A DNA stretch of 11,640 bases from Anaerolineae bacterium. Lineage in GTDB: Bacteria; Chloroflexota; Anaerolineae; B4-G1. A model generated the notes under the pieces. It was not told the origin of the DNA. It saw only the letters and a program-made list of their open reading frames with translations, and searched no databases. The position numbers were made by a program, and so were the translations under genes. The stretch lies in NCBI GenBank assembly GCA_030612585.1, contig JAUWNP010000139.1, forward strand, positions 1 through 11,640, written 5' to 3'. Position 1 is the stretch's first letter, and every line of letters starts with the position of its first letter. This document shows, piece after piece, positions 1 through 7,052 of the stretch.

Positions 1-348
1 TCCACACAGATGGCAGCCCGAGAGCGATACATTCAACGCTGGTTGCACCGTGTAGACGGGCAACGCTGTTACGAGCACGCGTGCATCTTGAATCAGTTTA
101 TCCGGGAACGACGCTCAATCAAGCCGTTTCCATCCGGCGAACTGTCCTGGCGGACGCGGGCTAAATTCGGAATGAATCGTCTATTGAGACGTCCATTAGA
201 CACCTCGTTGCGCTTCTGGCAACATCCTAGCCAAACAGGCGTAGACTTCCTGGGCCAGGTGGACAAAACGATATCGCTGGAGGACACCCATCTATGGACG
301 CGCCGGGTACGCCAGGCGCTGAAAACGCAAATAGAGGCATACCGGTGA
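1..348 (+). CDS. C-terminal part of an unrecognised protein
   Basis: The reading frame is open from the first base (frame 1) to TGA at 346-348, giving about 115 residues. It has no convincing start here, so the gene begins upstream; the ATG at 10 has no obvious ribosome binding site. The product is rich in Arg, Trp and His, has no membrane segment, and shows no motif I can assign. Its stop overlaps the GTG start of neuA by four bases (GTGA), which implies one mRNA and translational coupling. By position it could be a glycan transfer or modification enzyme, or another nonulosonate gene, but that is inference from neighbours only. That it is coding is fairly sure; the function is unknown. Confidence 0.6.
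   Translation, partial: STQMAARERYIQRWLHRVDGQRCYEHACILNQFIRERRSIKPFPSGELSWRTRAKFGMNRLLRRPLDTSLRFWQHPSQTGVDFLGQVDKTISLEDTHLWTRRVRQALKTQIEAYR
333..347 (+). promoter_or_regulatory. Ribosome binding site and GTG start of neuA
   Basis: AGAGG at 333-337 lies 7 bases before GTG at 345. An in-frame ATG at 294, also preceded by GGAGG (279-283), would add 17 residues that overlap the upstream gene by 55 bases. GTG 345 is preferred because the conserved nucleotidyltransferase N-terminus (IIPARGGSKG) begins only 10 residues later, and because the same GTGA stop/start overlap recurs at 2088 and 7049. Confidence 0.6.
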
Positions 349-1061
349 CCATACACCTGAACGTCCTGGCCATCATTCCCGCTCGTGGCGGCTCCAAAGG
401 CGTGCCGGGTAAAAACATTCGGGAACTGGCGGGCAAGCCGCTGATTGCCTACTCGATTGAGGCTGCCTTGGAGTCTGAGCACGTGGACCACGTGGTTGTC
501 TCGACGGAGGATGAGCAAATTGCCGCCGCTGCCCGCGAATGGGGGTCTGAGGTGGTGCCGCGTCCGCCGGAACTGGCCACCGACACCGCCCCAACTGACC
601 CCGTGTTAGAGCACGCCGTCACCTACTTGGAACAACTGGACGGTTATCGAGCCGATTTGATTGTGCTCTTGCAGCCTACGTCGCCGTTGCGCCCCCCAGG
701 ATTGATTGATGCCTGCATAGAGCGGCTGCTGGACACCCAGGCGGATAGTCTGTTGACCGTCTTTCAAGGGCATACCTTCTTCTGGCGGCGGACGGCGCAG
801 GGCCTGGTGGCAAACTACGATCCGGTGAAGCGACCTCGCAGACAAGACATCCCCCAGGATCAACGCTATTTGTTGGAAAATGGCAACGTATACGTCACCC
901 GGCAGCACATCTTGATGGAGCAACACAGCCGGCTAGGGGGCAAAATCAAGTGGTACGTGATGGATGCAGCCGACTCAATTGAGATTGACACTAACTTCGA
1001 TTTTTGGCTTGTAGAGCAAATCATGCATCATTACCGAGGAGAAAGCCATGCCGTCCTTTAG
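345..1061 (+). CDS. neuA: CMP-N-acetylneuraminate (nonulosonate) cytidylyltransferase, NeuA-like
   Basis: Activates a nonulosonic acid with CTP to the CMP-sugar and pyrophosphate, the donor for sialyl-type transferases; cytoplasmic. From the GTG start the protein is 238 residues, normal for a single-domain bacterial enzyme. Visible family motifs are the nucleotide-binding loop IPARGGSKG (about 11-19) with GKN (22-24), VSTEDE, LQPTSPLR, a DS-LLTVF strand, ENGNVYV, and the C-terminal DSIEIDTNFDF holding acidic metal ligands. The exact substrate (Neu5Ac, KDN, legionaminic or another nonulosonate) cannot be read from sequence. It overlaps the unknown upstream gene by 4 bases and neuB by 14, so it is part of a tight operon. 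The sugar-nucleotide synthetase assignment is firm; the named sugar is not. Confidence 0.9.
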   Translation: MTIHLNVLAIIPARGGSKGVPGKNIRELAGKPLIAYSIEAALESEHVDHVVVSTEDEQIAAAAREWGSEVVPRPPELATDTAPTDPVLEHAVTYLEQLDGYRADLIVLLQPTSPLRPPGLIDACIERLLDTQADSLLTVFQGHTFFWRRTAQGLVANYDPVKRPRRQDIPQDQRYLLENGNVYVTRQHILMEQHSRLGGKIKWYVMDAADSIEIDTNFDFWLVEQIMHHYRGESHAVL

Positions 1062-2091
1062 GATTGCTTCGCGTTGGATAGGCGACGGCCATCCAGCCTT
1101 CATCATCGCTGAAATTGGCACAAACCACATGGGCCAGCCTAAAATTGCCCATCAACTGATTGATGCGGCTGCCCTCTGCAATGTGGATGCAGTCAAATTC
1201 CAAAAACGCAACGTTGACCGCATCCTCACCCATGAGGGGCTAAATGCGCCCTATACAGGCCCGCACAGTTTCGGTCCCACTTACGGAGAGCACCGCAGAG
1301 TATTGGAGTTCTCACTTGAGGTGTTTCAAGACCTCAAGCGCCACGCCGATGAAAAAGGACTGGTATTTTTGGCCTCTGGCTGGGACGAAGAAAGTGTGGA
1401 TCTCTTGGACGATCTAGCAGTCCCTGCTTTCAAGGTCGCCTCTGGCGACCTGACGAATCATCCTCTACTGGAACACACCGCCCGCAAAGGAAAACCGGTC
1501 GTCCTGTCCACGGGCATGAGCACATTAGAAGAAGTTGATGAAGCGGTGACCGTCTTGCGTCGTTTTGATGTGCCCTTTGCCCTGCTCCAATGCACCTCTA
1601 CGTATCCATGCCAATTCGACGAGATCAACTTACGGGTAATGCAAACCTTTCACGAACGGTATGGTTGTGTGGTAGGCTACTCTGGCCACGAATTGGGGAT
1701 CGCGATTCCCCCAGTGGCAGTGGCATTGGGGGCCAGGATCATCGAACGGCATTTCACCATGGATCGCACGTGGAAGGGAAATGATCAAGCAGCCAGCCTT
1801 GAACCCCAGGGTCTCCGGAAAATGGTGCGGGATATTCGCAAGGTAGAAGAGGCCATGGGCGACGGCCAAAAACACATTTACGAATCCGAGATTCCAGTGC
1901 GTCACAAATTGGCCAAGAGCATCGTTTCCGCTGTCGGCATCTCCAAAGGGACGGTCATCATCCGGGAGATGCTCACGACCAAAGGCCCCGGCAGCGGCAT
2001 ATCCCCAGCGCGCTTGCACGAAGTAATCGGTAAAAGGGCTGCGCGTGATATCTCGGAGGACGAGGTCATCAAATCGGAGGACATCGTGTGA
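1048..2091 (+). CDS. neuB: N-acetylneuraminate / sialic acid-9-phosphate synthase family protein (NeuB/NANS)
   Basis: Condenses phosphoenolpyruvate with an N-acylmannosamine-type sugar (or its 6-phosphate) to give a nonulosonic acid. The 347 residues show the full family layout: a TIM barrel from about 15 to 275 (AEIGTNH 21-27, KFQK 50-53, KVASGD 129-134, LQCTSTYP 180-187, GYSGHE 210-215 and ERHFT 233-237) and a C-terminal SAF/antifreeze-like domain (about 286-347, starting KLAKSIV). Segments HSFGPTYGEHRR (73-84), TWKGNDQAASLEP (241-253) and GWDEESV resemble, from memory, human NANS, which uses ManNAc-6-phosphate. The Campylobacter-type NeuB lacks these segments. The start is ATG 1048 with GAGGAG at 1036-1041. 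The family is certain; phosphorylated-substrate preference is inferred from this resemblance and the adjoining phosphatase gene. Confidence 0.92.
   Translation: MPSFRIASRWIGDGHPAFIIAEIGTNHMGQPKIAHQLIDAAALCNVDAVKFQKRNVDRILTHEGLNAPYTGPHSFGPTYGEHRRVLEFSLEVFQDLKRHADEKGLVFLASGWDEESVDLLDDLAVPAFKVASGDLTNHPLLEHTARKGKPVVLSTGMSTLEEVDEAVTVLRRFDVPFALLQCTSTYPCQFDEINLRVMQTFHERYGCVVGYSGHELGIAIPPVAVALGARIIERHFTMDRTWKGNDQAASLEPQGLRKMVRDIRKVEEAMGDGQKHIYESEIPVRHKLAKSIVSAVGISKGTVIIREMLTTKGPGSGISPARLHEVIGKRAARDISEDEVIKSEDIV
2076..2090 (+). promoter_or_regulatory. Ribosome binding site and coupled GTG start of the HAD phosphatase
   Basis: GGAGG at 2076-2080 is 7 bases before GTG 2088-2090. That GTG overlaps the neuB stop (TGA 2089-2091), so the stop and start share four bases (GTGA). 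The spacing is ideal and fixes the start. Confidence 0.75.
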
Positions 2092-2603
2092 GTAAGGCGG
2101 GAGAGAATTGTCTCAGCCGGGTAGAGTTGGAGGAACGTATCCGGCATGTGCGGTTGGTCGCCATGGACTGCGATGGCGTGTTAACCGATGGTGGAATGTA
2201 CTACGCCGAATCTGGCGACGAATGGAAGAAGTTTAACACCCGCGATGGAAAGGGAGTAGAGCTTTTGCGCCGGGCTGGCTATCTGACCGCCATTATTACC
2301 GGCGAAGACACGGTTATCGTGGAGCGGCGTGCGACCAAGATGAAAGTTGATGTGCTCATTCAGGGTACGCAGGATAAGCTATCGGCACTTGACAGGCTGC
2401 TGGCCTCCCGTGGCCTGACCTATGCACAAGTGGCGTACATTGGCGATGACCTGAACGATCTGCCCGTGATGCAGGTGGTGGGACTGGCTTGCGCGGTGGC
2501 CGATGCGATGCCTCCGGTGCGACAGAGCGCTCACTACGTTTGTGGGCGCAAAGGTGGAGAAGGAGCGGTGCGAGAAGTAGCCGATCTGATTCTTGAGGCC
2601 TGA
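2088..2603 (+). CDS. KdsC-like HAD phosphatase, probable nonulosonate-9-phosphate phosphatase
   Basis: A small cytoplasmic HAD phosphatase of the cap-less KdsC type, 171 residues, as expected for the family. Motif I is DCDGVLTDG (27-35) with nucleophile Asp27 and acid/base Asp29. Motif II is the Thr of IITGED (Thr71). Motif III is Lys97, and motif IV is GDDLND (119-124). FNTRDGKG (49-56) and the C-terminal GGEGAVREVADLIL (156-169) are typical of KdsC relatives. KdsC itself dephosphorylates Kdo-8-phosphate, but no Kdo gene is present here. Relatives of this family dephosphorylate KDN-9- or Neu5Ac-9-phosphate, and a related domain is fused to animal CMP-sialate synthetase. Directly coupled to neuB, it most likely removes the 9-phosphate from the NeuB product before NeuA acts. 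All catalytic residues are present. Confidence 0.85.
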   Translation: MSKAGENCLSRVELEERIRHVRLVAMDCDGVLTDGGMYYAESGDEWKKFNTRDGKGVELLRRAGYLTAIITGEDTVIVERRATKMKVDVLIQGTQDKLSALDRLLASRGLTYAQVAYIGDDLNDLPVMQVVGLACAVADAMPPVRQSAHYVCGRKGGEGAVREVADLILEA

Positions 2604-2628
2604 CAGGTTTTTGAAACCTGTCAGGTCT
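2596..2628 (+). repeat. Palindromic hairpin over the stop codon of the phosphatase gene
   Basis: TGACAGGTTT (2601-2610) and AAACCTGTCA (2614-2623) are perfect 10-base arms around a 3-base loop (TTG). The pairing extends outward through AGGCC (2596-2600) and GGTCT (2624-2628) to 15 pairs with one G-U. The stem contains the TGA stop (2601-2603) and ends 2 bases before the first possible start of the next gene. No T-run follows, so it is not a standard intrinsic terminator. It may be a REP-like dispersed element or an mRNA processing, stability or attenuation hairpin. Confidence 0.75.
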
Positions 2629-2629
2629 G

Positions 2630-4348
2630 ATGAGAAAGCCAATGACGAATCCTCTTAAGCAACCGATTAAGCAATTTCCCGCATTATACCGGGTCTACCT
2701 GGCCATCAGGAACAACGGCCTGTGTTTGTTACACCGTCCGCTGCGCGCGCTGGGCATTGATTATGTCCCGCCGGCCGATCCGGCAGCCGAAGTCCGGCGC
2801 GTGCGACGGAACAACTGCTCTGTAAAGCCAGGCGATGGGCCACGGATACTCTTTCTTTCGTTGCGTGGCTGGGCCAACCATTTGCTCTGGGAGACAACCC
2901 TGGCGCACGCGCTGCGACTGCGGGGGGCCCGATGTGACGTGGTGGCCTGTGACCACGTCCTGCCCGTGTGCGACAGCAAGGCTATCACCGACACATCCCC
3001 GGCCCTGTGTGACTACTGCGGACGGCTGGCATGGAACTTGCCCACCGCCTTTGGGCTGCCAGTCCATCGCCTCAGCACCTTTGCCTCGCCGGAAGCGGTA
3101 ACTGAAATGCAAAACCGGGCTGCGAGCGATGCAGCAGCCCTGGAGATTGCCGATCGAGCAGTTGCTGGACTCCGCGTCGGCGACGCGATTGAGGCCTCGC
3201 TGGCGCGCTTCACCCTTACCGGCAGTGTTACGTCTGATGATCCAATCGTTGCGGCGGCACGACGGGGCTTTCTGGCCAGCGCCGAGTTTTTAGCGGCAGC
3301 ATACGAGGCCATGCTGGACCAACTTCAACCTGACCGCATTGTTATGCTGAACGGGCTGTTCCTGCCAGAGCAACTGTTGATGGCTCTGGCCCGGGAGCGC
3401 GGTATCCCGGTGTTGACTTACGAGCAGGGCAACAAAATTCGCAACACCCTCATTTTCGCCTGGAATCGGCCGGCAAACCGCGAGATGCTGACTGAGCCGT
3501 GGGCACGTTACCGGGACATCCCACTTACCGAAGCCGAAGGGATCCAACTTGACCAATATGTGCTGCAACGAGTCAGTGGGGCAGTCGGGAGCGAGCGCCT
3601 GTGGCCGCAAATCCAGGCAGATCAGCGGACAATCCGGGAGCAGTTAGGTCTGGACGAACGTCCCATCATCAGCGTGTTTACCAACATCCTTTGGGACACG
3701 GCTATGTACCGGACTCAGGTTGCGTTTTCTAGCATGGCCGACTGGCTGAAGACAACGATAGGCGAGCTAAGCCAGCGACCCGATGTGCAGACAGTGTTGC
3801 GCGTTCACCCGGCCGAAGTTCGTATCAAGAACCGTGAGTCGCGTGACCGCGTGCTGGGCCGTATTCACGCCACATTCTCGGACCTTCCAGAGCATATTCA
3901 CCTCGTTGGGCCGGAAGAAACTCTCAGTTCGTATACGCTCATCGAAATGAGCCAGGTCGTGACCATCTATAATACGACGATTGGCCTGGAAGCGGTCCTG
4001 CGAGGCGTGCCCGTTGCCCTGAGTGCACTGGCCCACTTTCGCGGCAAAGGCTTTACCACCGACATAGAATCACCACAGCAATACCACGACTGGCTGGCGC
4101 AGTCGCCCGACATCCTGCCCTTGACGGCCGAGCAACGAGCATGGGCGCGGCGGTATGCCTACCTATATTTCTTTCGCTTTATGATCCCATTTCGGTTTGT
4201 GGAAATGCACGGCTATGGCCCCCGGCTGACGTACCAAACACTTGATGATCTTATGCCCGGCTGTGACCCATACCTGGATCGTATCTGCGATGGCATTCTT
4301 GACGCCTCGCCCATTCTACTCAGCCACCCTTGCGAAGGTTGCGAATAG
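2630..4348 (+). CDS. Capsule-synthesis-like GT-B glycosyltransferase, candidate CMP-nonulosonate transferase
   Basis: A large soluble protein (572 residues from ATG 2630; ATG 2642, four residues in, is equally plausible, and neither has a good Shine-Dalgarno). The N-terminal half begins with basic and aromatic residues, then RILFLSLRGWANHLLWETTLAHALR (about 72-96), a Rossmann-like strand and helix. A cysteine group follows (C102, C107, C114, C127, C130, the last two as CDYC). The C-terminal half holds YEQG (264-267), RVHPAE (391-396), YNTTIGLEAVLRGVP (447-461) and HFRGKGF (469-475). These match the general pattern of KpsC/KpsS-type capsule proteins (Capsule_synth). An acidic-x-Gly, an HP and a paired Ser/Thr motif are also the pattern of bacterial sialyl- and Kdo-transferases using CMP-sugars. 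Placed directly after the CMP-sugar module, it is the best candidate for the enzyme that spends that donor. Family placement is moderate; substrate is inferred. Confidence 0.65.
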   Translation: MRKPMTNPLKQPIKQFPALYRVYLAIRNNGLCLLHRPLRALGIDYVPPADPAAEVRRVRRNNCSVKPGDGPRILFLSLRGWANHLLWETTLAHALRLRGARCDVVACDHVLPVCDSKAITDTSPALCDYCGRLAWNLPTAFGLPVHRLSTFASPEAVTEMQNRAASDAAALEIADRAVAGLRVGDAIEASLARFTLTGSVTSDDPIVAAARRGFLASAEFLAAAYEAMLDQLQPDRIVMLNGLFLPEQLLMALARERGIPVLTYEQGNKIRNTLIFAWNRPANREMLTEPWARYRDIPLTEAEGIQLDQYVLQRVSGAVGSERLWPQIQADQRTIREQLGLDERPIISVFTNILWDTAMYRTQVAFSSMADWLKTTIGELSQRPDVQTVLRVHPAEVRIKNRESRDRVLGRIHATFSDLPEHIHLVGPEETLSSYTLIEMSQVVTIYNTTIGLEAVLRGVPVALSALAHFRGKGFTTDIESPQQYHDWLAQSPDILPLTAEQRAWARRYAYLYFFRFMIPFRFVEMHGYGPRLTYQTLDDLMPGCDPYLDRICDGILDASPILLSHPCEGCE

Positions 4349-4422
4349 CGTTACCAATGGAGCGATTCTCGGTGGGCGAGGACATTCCCGGCTTGAAATC
4401 TACTCACAACCTTCGCAAGGGT
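4326..4422 (+). repeat. Perfect 16-base inverted repeat in the 4348-4470 gap
   Basis: ACCCTTGCGAAGGTTG (4326-4341) and its exact reverse complement (4407-4422) are separated by 65 bases. The left arm covers the last codons of the 572-residue gene and the right arm lies in the intergenic stretch. Each arm is itself a small hairpin (CCTT-GCG-AAGG). The pair could fold as one long stem or as two short ones. No T-run follows the right arm. The sequence may mark two opposed copies of a dispersed palindrome or the ends of a very small non-coding element. Confidence 0.7.
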
Positions 4423-4457
4423 TCTATACCTGAGCAGTTACCAACCAAAATGACTTC

Positions 4458-4472
4458 AGGAGGTGCTTCTTG
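4458..4472 (+). promoter_or_regulatory. Strong ribosome binding site with TTG start
   Basis: AGGAGGTG at 4458-4465 is close to a perfect anti-16S match. TTG at 4470-4472 follows 6 bases after the GGAGG core. The site decides the start of the GT39-like gene, which would otherwise have no in-frame ATG near its first membrane helix. A strong site with a weak initiation codon after a 121-base gap suggests translation independent of the gene before. Confidence 0.75.
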
Positions 4473-6122
4473 ACCGGGCGGATAACCGCTCAACACCGGC
4501 TTACCTGGCACACGGCTGCGTTGCTGGGCATACTTCTGGCAGCACTGGTATTGCTGACCTGGGATATCAACGCGCCGTTTGTGCGCCAGGGAAGCTACGA
4601 TGAGATCATCTACACCCTACATGCCAGCGCTTATGACCGGTATGGACTGGTCGAAACCCGCCTGGCCCTCGTCTATCCCGCCGGCGATCCGGCCGCCCCT
4701 CTAACCGACACCGACCACCACGCCAGCCGCAGCGTTTTGTTGACAATCCTGTTGACCGTGATCTACAAGTCGCTTGGTTATCACGAGTGGGCCGGACGGC
4801 TGATTGGCATCGCTTCCACCCTAGTCAGCCTCCTGGCCCTTCATTCCATTGCTAAACGATTATGGACAAAACGCATCGCCTTGATTGCCACGCTAGTCAT
4901 GGCCCTTACACCGAGCATGGTGATTTTCGGACGCGAAACCTGGACGGTGCCACCACAAATAGCCTGCTGGCTCGTAGCTATCTACCTGTACGTCCGCTGG
5001 TTCCAGACAGAAAGACCGTTCAACTTGTGGGGAATGGCTGTCTGTCTCACATTAGGGATATTGTTCTCTCCATGGTCTGGCCTGTTTCTGCCCCCCTTTA
5101 TTGCCTTGCACGGGTTGATCTTTGACCACAAACACCGATGGAGAATCCTGGTCTGGAGTGGTGGCGCGGCTCTGGTGGCCATGCTTCTCTTTGCCGCCCA
5201 TCTCACCTGGCTCGGCCCAGTCGCCTGGCAAGATCTCTTTGAGCGTGTTGCTCTTAGGGCTGGGGTCAGCGGTGTAGACACTAGCCCATCTATTGCAGTC
5301 TGGCTGGCGAAAATGGGCTGGCGGATCAGTGGCTGGAACACTCCTGTCGCCACTTTGTTGGGCATTCTTGTCTTGGCAGCCGCCACTCGCCGTATCATCA
5401 AACAAAGGAAAGCAACCCTGTCCGACCAGATTCTCATCATCCTGGCTGCTGCCGGGCTGACCATCCTGCTGGTCTTTCCACAACTCGCCTGGGTACACCA
5501 CTACGTGTCTGTCTTTGTTGTTCCCTACCTATCTGTGGCCAGCGCACTAGCCATAGATGCCCTATTGACCCAGACGCCTCATCACAAACTGGCTCTCATC
5601 GGTGTCATTGTCCTCACTCTGGGATGGCTTGGCTCGTCCGTGGCCATGATCAACATCCAAAGCCAGTATCGCCTCAGGGAGTTCGACGTCTTCGCTCAAC
5701 TGGACCAATCCTTACAACCGGGAGACCGTGTCTTGGTTGCAGGCGAGGTACCCTTCACGTTTCAGTTCTATTTCAGACATCCCTGGACCCGGGTTGAGAT
5801 TGACGACTATGAGTGGGACATGGAGGCACGCTCAAACCAGCACAACCTGGGATTGATCTTTTTCCAGCCAGACTCACCAGTAGAAACACAGGCAGCCTCC
5901 CTGGCCTCGCAATTCCCCAGTGGAAGAGTTGATACAGATCCCCCGCTCTCTCCATCTTTCTTGATAGTACAATTGAACGAGAGAACAAAGGAGGTACCTG
6001 CCCTGGTCACCAAATTGAATAACATCCCAGAACGCAACCCACCCAACCGACTGGAAACCCTTATCCAGGAAACACGTAAACAAGTCGAAATACAACTGGG
6101 TATTCGCACCCGTTTGGATTAG
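4470..6122 (+). CDS. Membrane GT-C glycosyltransferase, family 39 / ArnT-like
   Basis: A 550-residue polytopic membrane protein with roughly 11 or 12 hydrophobic helices. The clearest are at about 14-31, 110-128, 134-152, 163-177, 187-218 (two), 227-247, 292-306, 319-336, 341-364 and 373-393. The first outside loop carries an acidic pair in SYDE (Asp44-Glu45) followed by HH at 83-84, as in GT39 (PMT, ArnT) enzymes that take sugars from polyprenyl-phosphate donors outside the membrane. A soluble C-terminal portion of about 155 residues (395-550) contains a GDRVLVAGE strand. Acceptor and donor are unknown; a glycan or lipid-linked intermediate is likely given the neighbours. It starts at TTG with a strong Shine-Dalgarno, and the next gene begins 9 bases after its stop. 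GT-C type is likely; the exact family is moderate. Confidence 0.75.
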   Translation: MTGRITAQHRLTWHTAALLGILLAALVLLTWDINAPFVRQGSYDEIIYTLHASAYDRYGLVETRLALVYPAGDPAAPLTDTDHHASRSVLLTILLTVIYKSLGYHEWAGRLIGIASTLVSLLALHSIAKRLWTKRIALIATLVMALTPSMVIFGRETWTVPPQIACWLVAIYLYVRWFQTERPFNLWGMAVCLTLGILFSPWSGLFLPPFIALHGLIFDHKHRWRILVWSGGAALVAMLLFAAHLTWLGPVAWQDLFERVALRAGVSGVDTSPSIAVWLAKMGWRISGWNTPVATLLGILVLAAATRRIIKQRKATLSDQILIILAAAGLTILLVFPQLAWVHHYVSVFVVPYLSVASALAIDALLTQTPHHKLALIGVIVLTLGWLGSSVAMINIQSQYRLREFDVFAQLDQSLQPGDRVLVAGEVPFTFQFYFRHPWTRVEIDDYEWDMEARSNQHNLGLIFFQPDSPVETQAASLASQFPSGRVDTDPPLSPSFLIVQLNERTKEVPALVTKLNNIPERNPPNRLETLIQETRKQVEIQLGIRTRLD

Positions 6123-6131
6123 ACAACAGAC

Positions 6132-7052
6132 ATGCCCATTGTCAGTGTTATCATCCCCACCTACAACCGCGCCGCTTACATCGCCGAGGCGATTCGCAGC
6201 GTGCAGGCGCAAACCTTCCGTGGCGTTGAAATCATCGTCGCCGACGATGGATCAACCGACAACACGGCTGAGGTTATCGCTGGATTTGGGGATGTCGTCA
6301 CTTACATCACCCTGCCTCACCAGGGACTGCCGGCCGCCACGCGCAACGCGGGGCTACGGGCGGCAAGAGGCGAATTCGTTGCCTTCCTGGACTCCGATGA
6401 CCTGTTCCTACCCAACAAACTGGCGCTGCAACTGGCGGTCTTTGAGACACACCCGGAAGCAGGGTTAGTCTACTCCAACGGTCACTTCTTCCGTGACTAT
6501 CCAAACCAGCCGATGGGCTACGTATTAGATGGATTGCCGACCCCCTCTGGTGACGTGTTTTCTGAGCTGGTACGCGGCAACTTCTTGGCCCCTCCCGCCG
6601 TGCTGGTCCGCCGCGTTTGCATGGACACCGTGGGATCGTTTGACGAACGCCCCGATTTTTTCGCCGTGGAAGATTATGACTTGTGGCTCCGCATTGCCGC
6701 GCAGTTCCCAGTGATCTACGCACCTGGCAACGTAGCCGCTATCCGCCGCCATCAACAAAGCATTAGCCGAGACGTGGCGATTTTGCGCGGGCGCGTCCTT
6801 CTGGTGTTGACCAAGATGGATGCTCTCTACCCTCATCTAATGCAACGTCACCCTGTCGCGCGTCACGAGGCGTACGCGCGCAATCATGGCGCGATTGCAG
6901 CAGCGGAACTGAAACAAGGCCGCGTCAGACGTGGACTTTCGCACGGACTGCGGGCTTTCACTCACGTTCTACGTGCGCCCAAACTGGGTGCTGGCGCATT
7001 TGTGGCCTGGTGGAAGCGCCGTAGCATACGACGAGGAGTAGCACGCCCGTGA
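6132..7052 (+). CDS. Glycosyltransferase family 2 (GT-A fold)
   Basis: A 306-residue inverting GT-A glycosyltransferase, probably acting at the cytoplasmic membrane face. N-terminal SVIIPTYNR (5-13) begins the nucleotide-binding fold. Asp38-Asp39 (ADDGSTD) bind the nucleotide, FLDSDD (85-90) is the DxD-type metal site, and ED at 180-181 followed by YDLW is the usual catalytic-base region. The C-terminal 80 residues are basic (Arg, Lys, His) with no membrane span, suggesting peripheral membrane association. The sugar cannot be read from sequence. The start at ATG 6132 lies 9 bases after the previous stop and has only a weak GGA (6116-6118) upstream, so translation may rely on coupling. Its stop overlaps the next gene (GTGA). 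Confidence 0.92.
   Translation: MPIVSVIIPTYNRAAYIAEAIRSVQAQTFRGVEIIVADDGSTDNTAEVIAGFGDVVTYITLPHQGLPAATRNAGLRAARGEFVAFLDSDDLFLPNKLALQLAVFETHPEAGLVYSNGHFFRDYPNQPMGYVLDGLPTPSGDVFSELVRGNFLAPPAVLVRRVCMDTVGSFDERPDFFAVEDYDLWLRIAAQFPVIYAPGNVAAIRRHQQSISRDVAILRGRVLLVLTKMDALYPHLMQRHPVARHEAYARNHGAIAAAELKQGRVRRGLSHGLRAFTHVLRAPKLGAGAFVAWWKRRSIRRGVARP
7033..7051 (+). promoter_or_regulatory. Ribosome binding site and coupled GTG start of the GT4 gene
   Basis: GAGGAG at 7033-7038 precedes GTG 7049-7051 by 10 bases. The GTG overlaps the TGA (7050-7052) of the GT2 gene. The conserved N-terminal strand ISILHLVASS follows at once, supporting this start. Confidence 0.7.

Noticed and set aside
2596..2628. Hairpin as a Rho-independent terminator
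   Set aside because: The stem is good, but no T-run follows and another + strand gene begins immediately.
4393..4430. Promoter made of TTGAAA (4393) and TATACC (4425)
   Set aside because: The spacing is 26 bases, far from the usual 16 to 18, and the -10 is weak.
4350..4444. Direct repeat GTTACCAA (4350-4357 and 4437-4444) as a target-site duplication
   Set aside because: The copies do not flank the inverted-repeat arms (the left arm lies outside), and eight bases can recur by chance.
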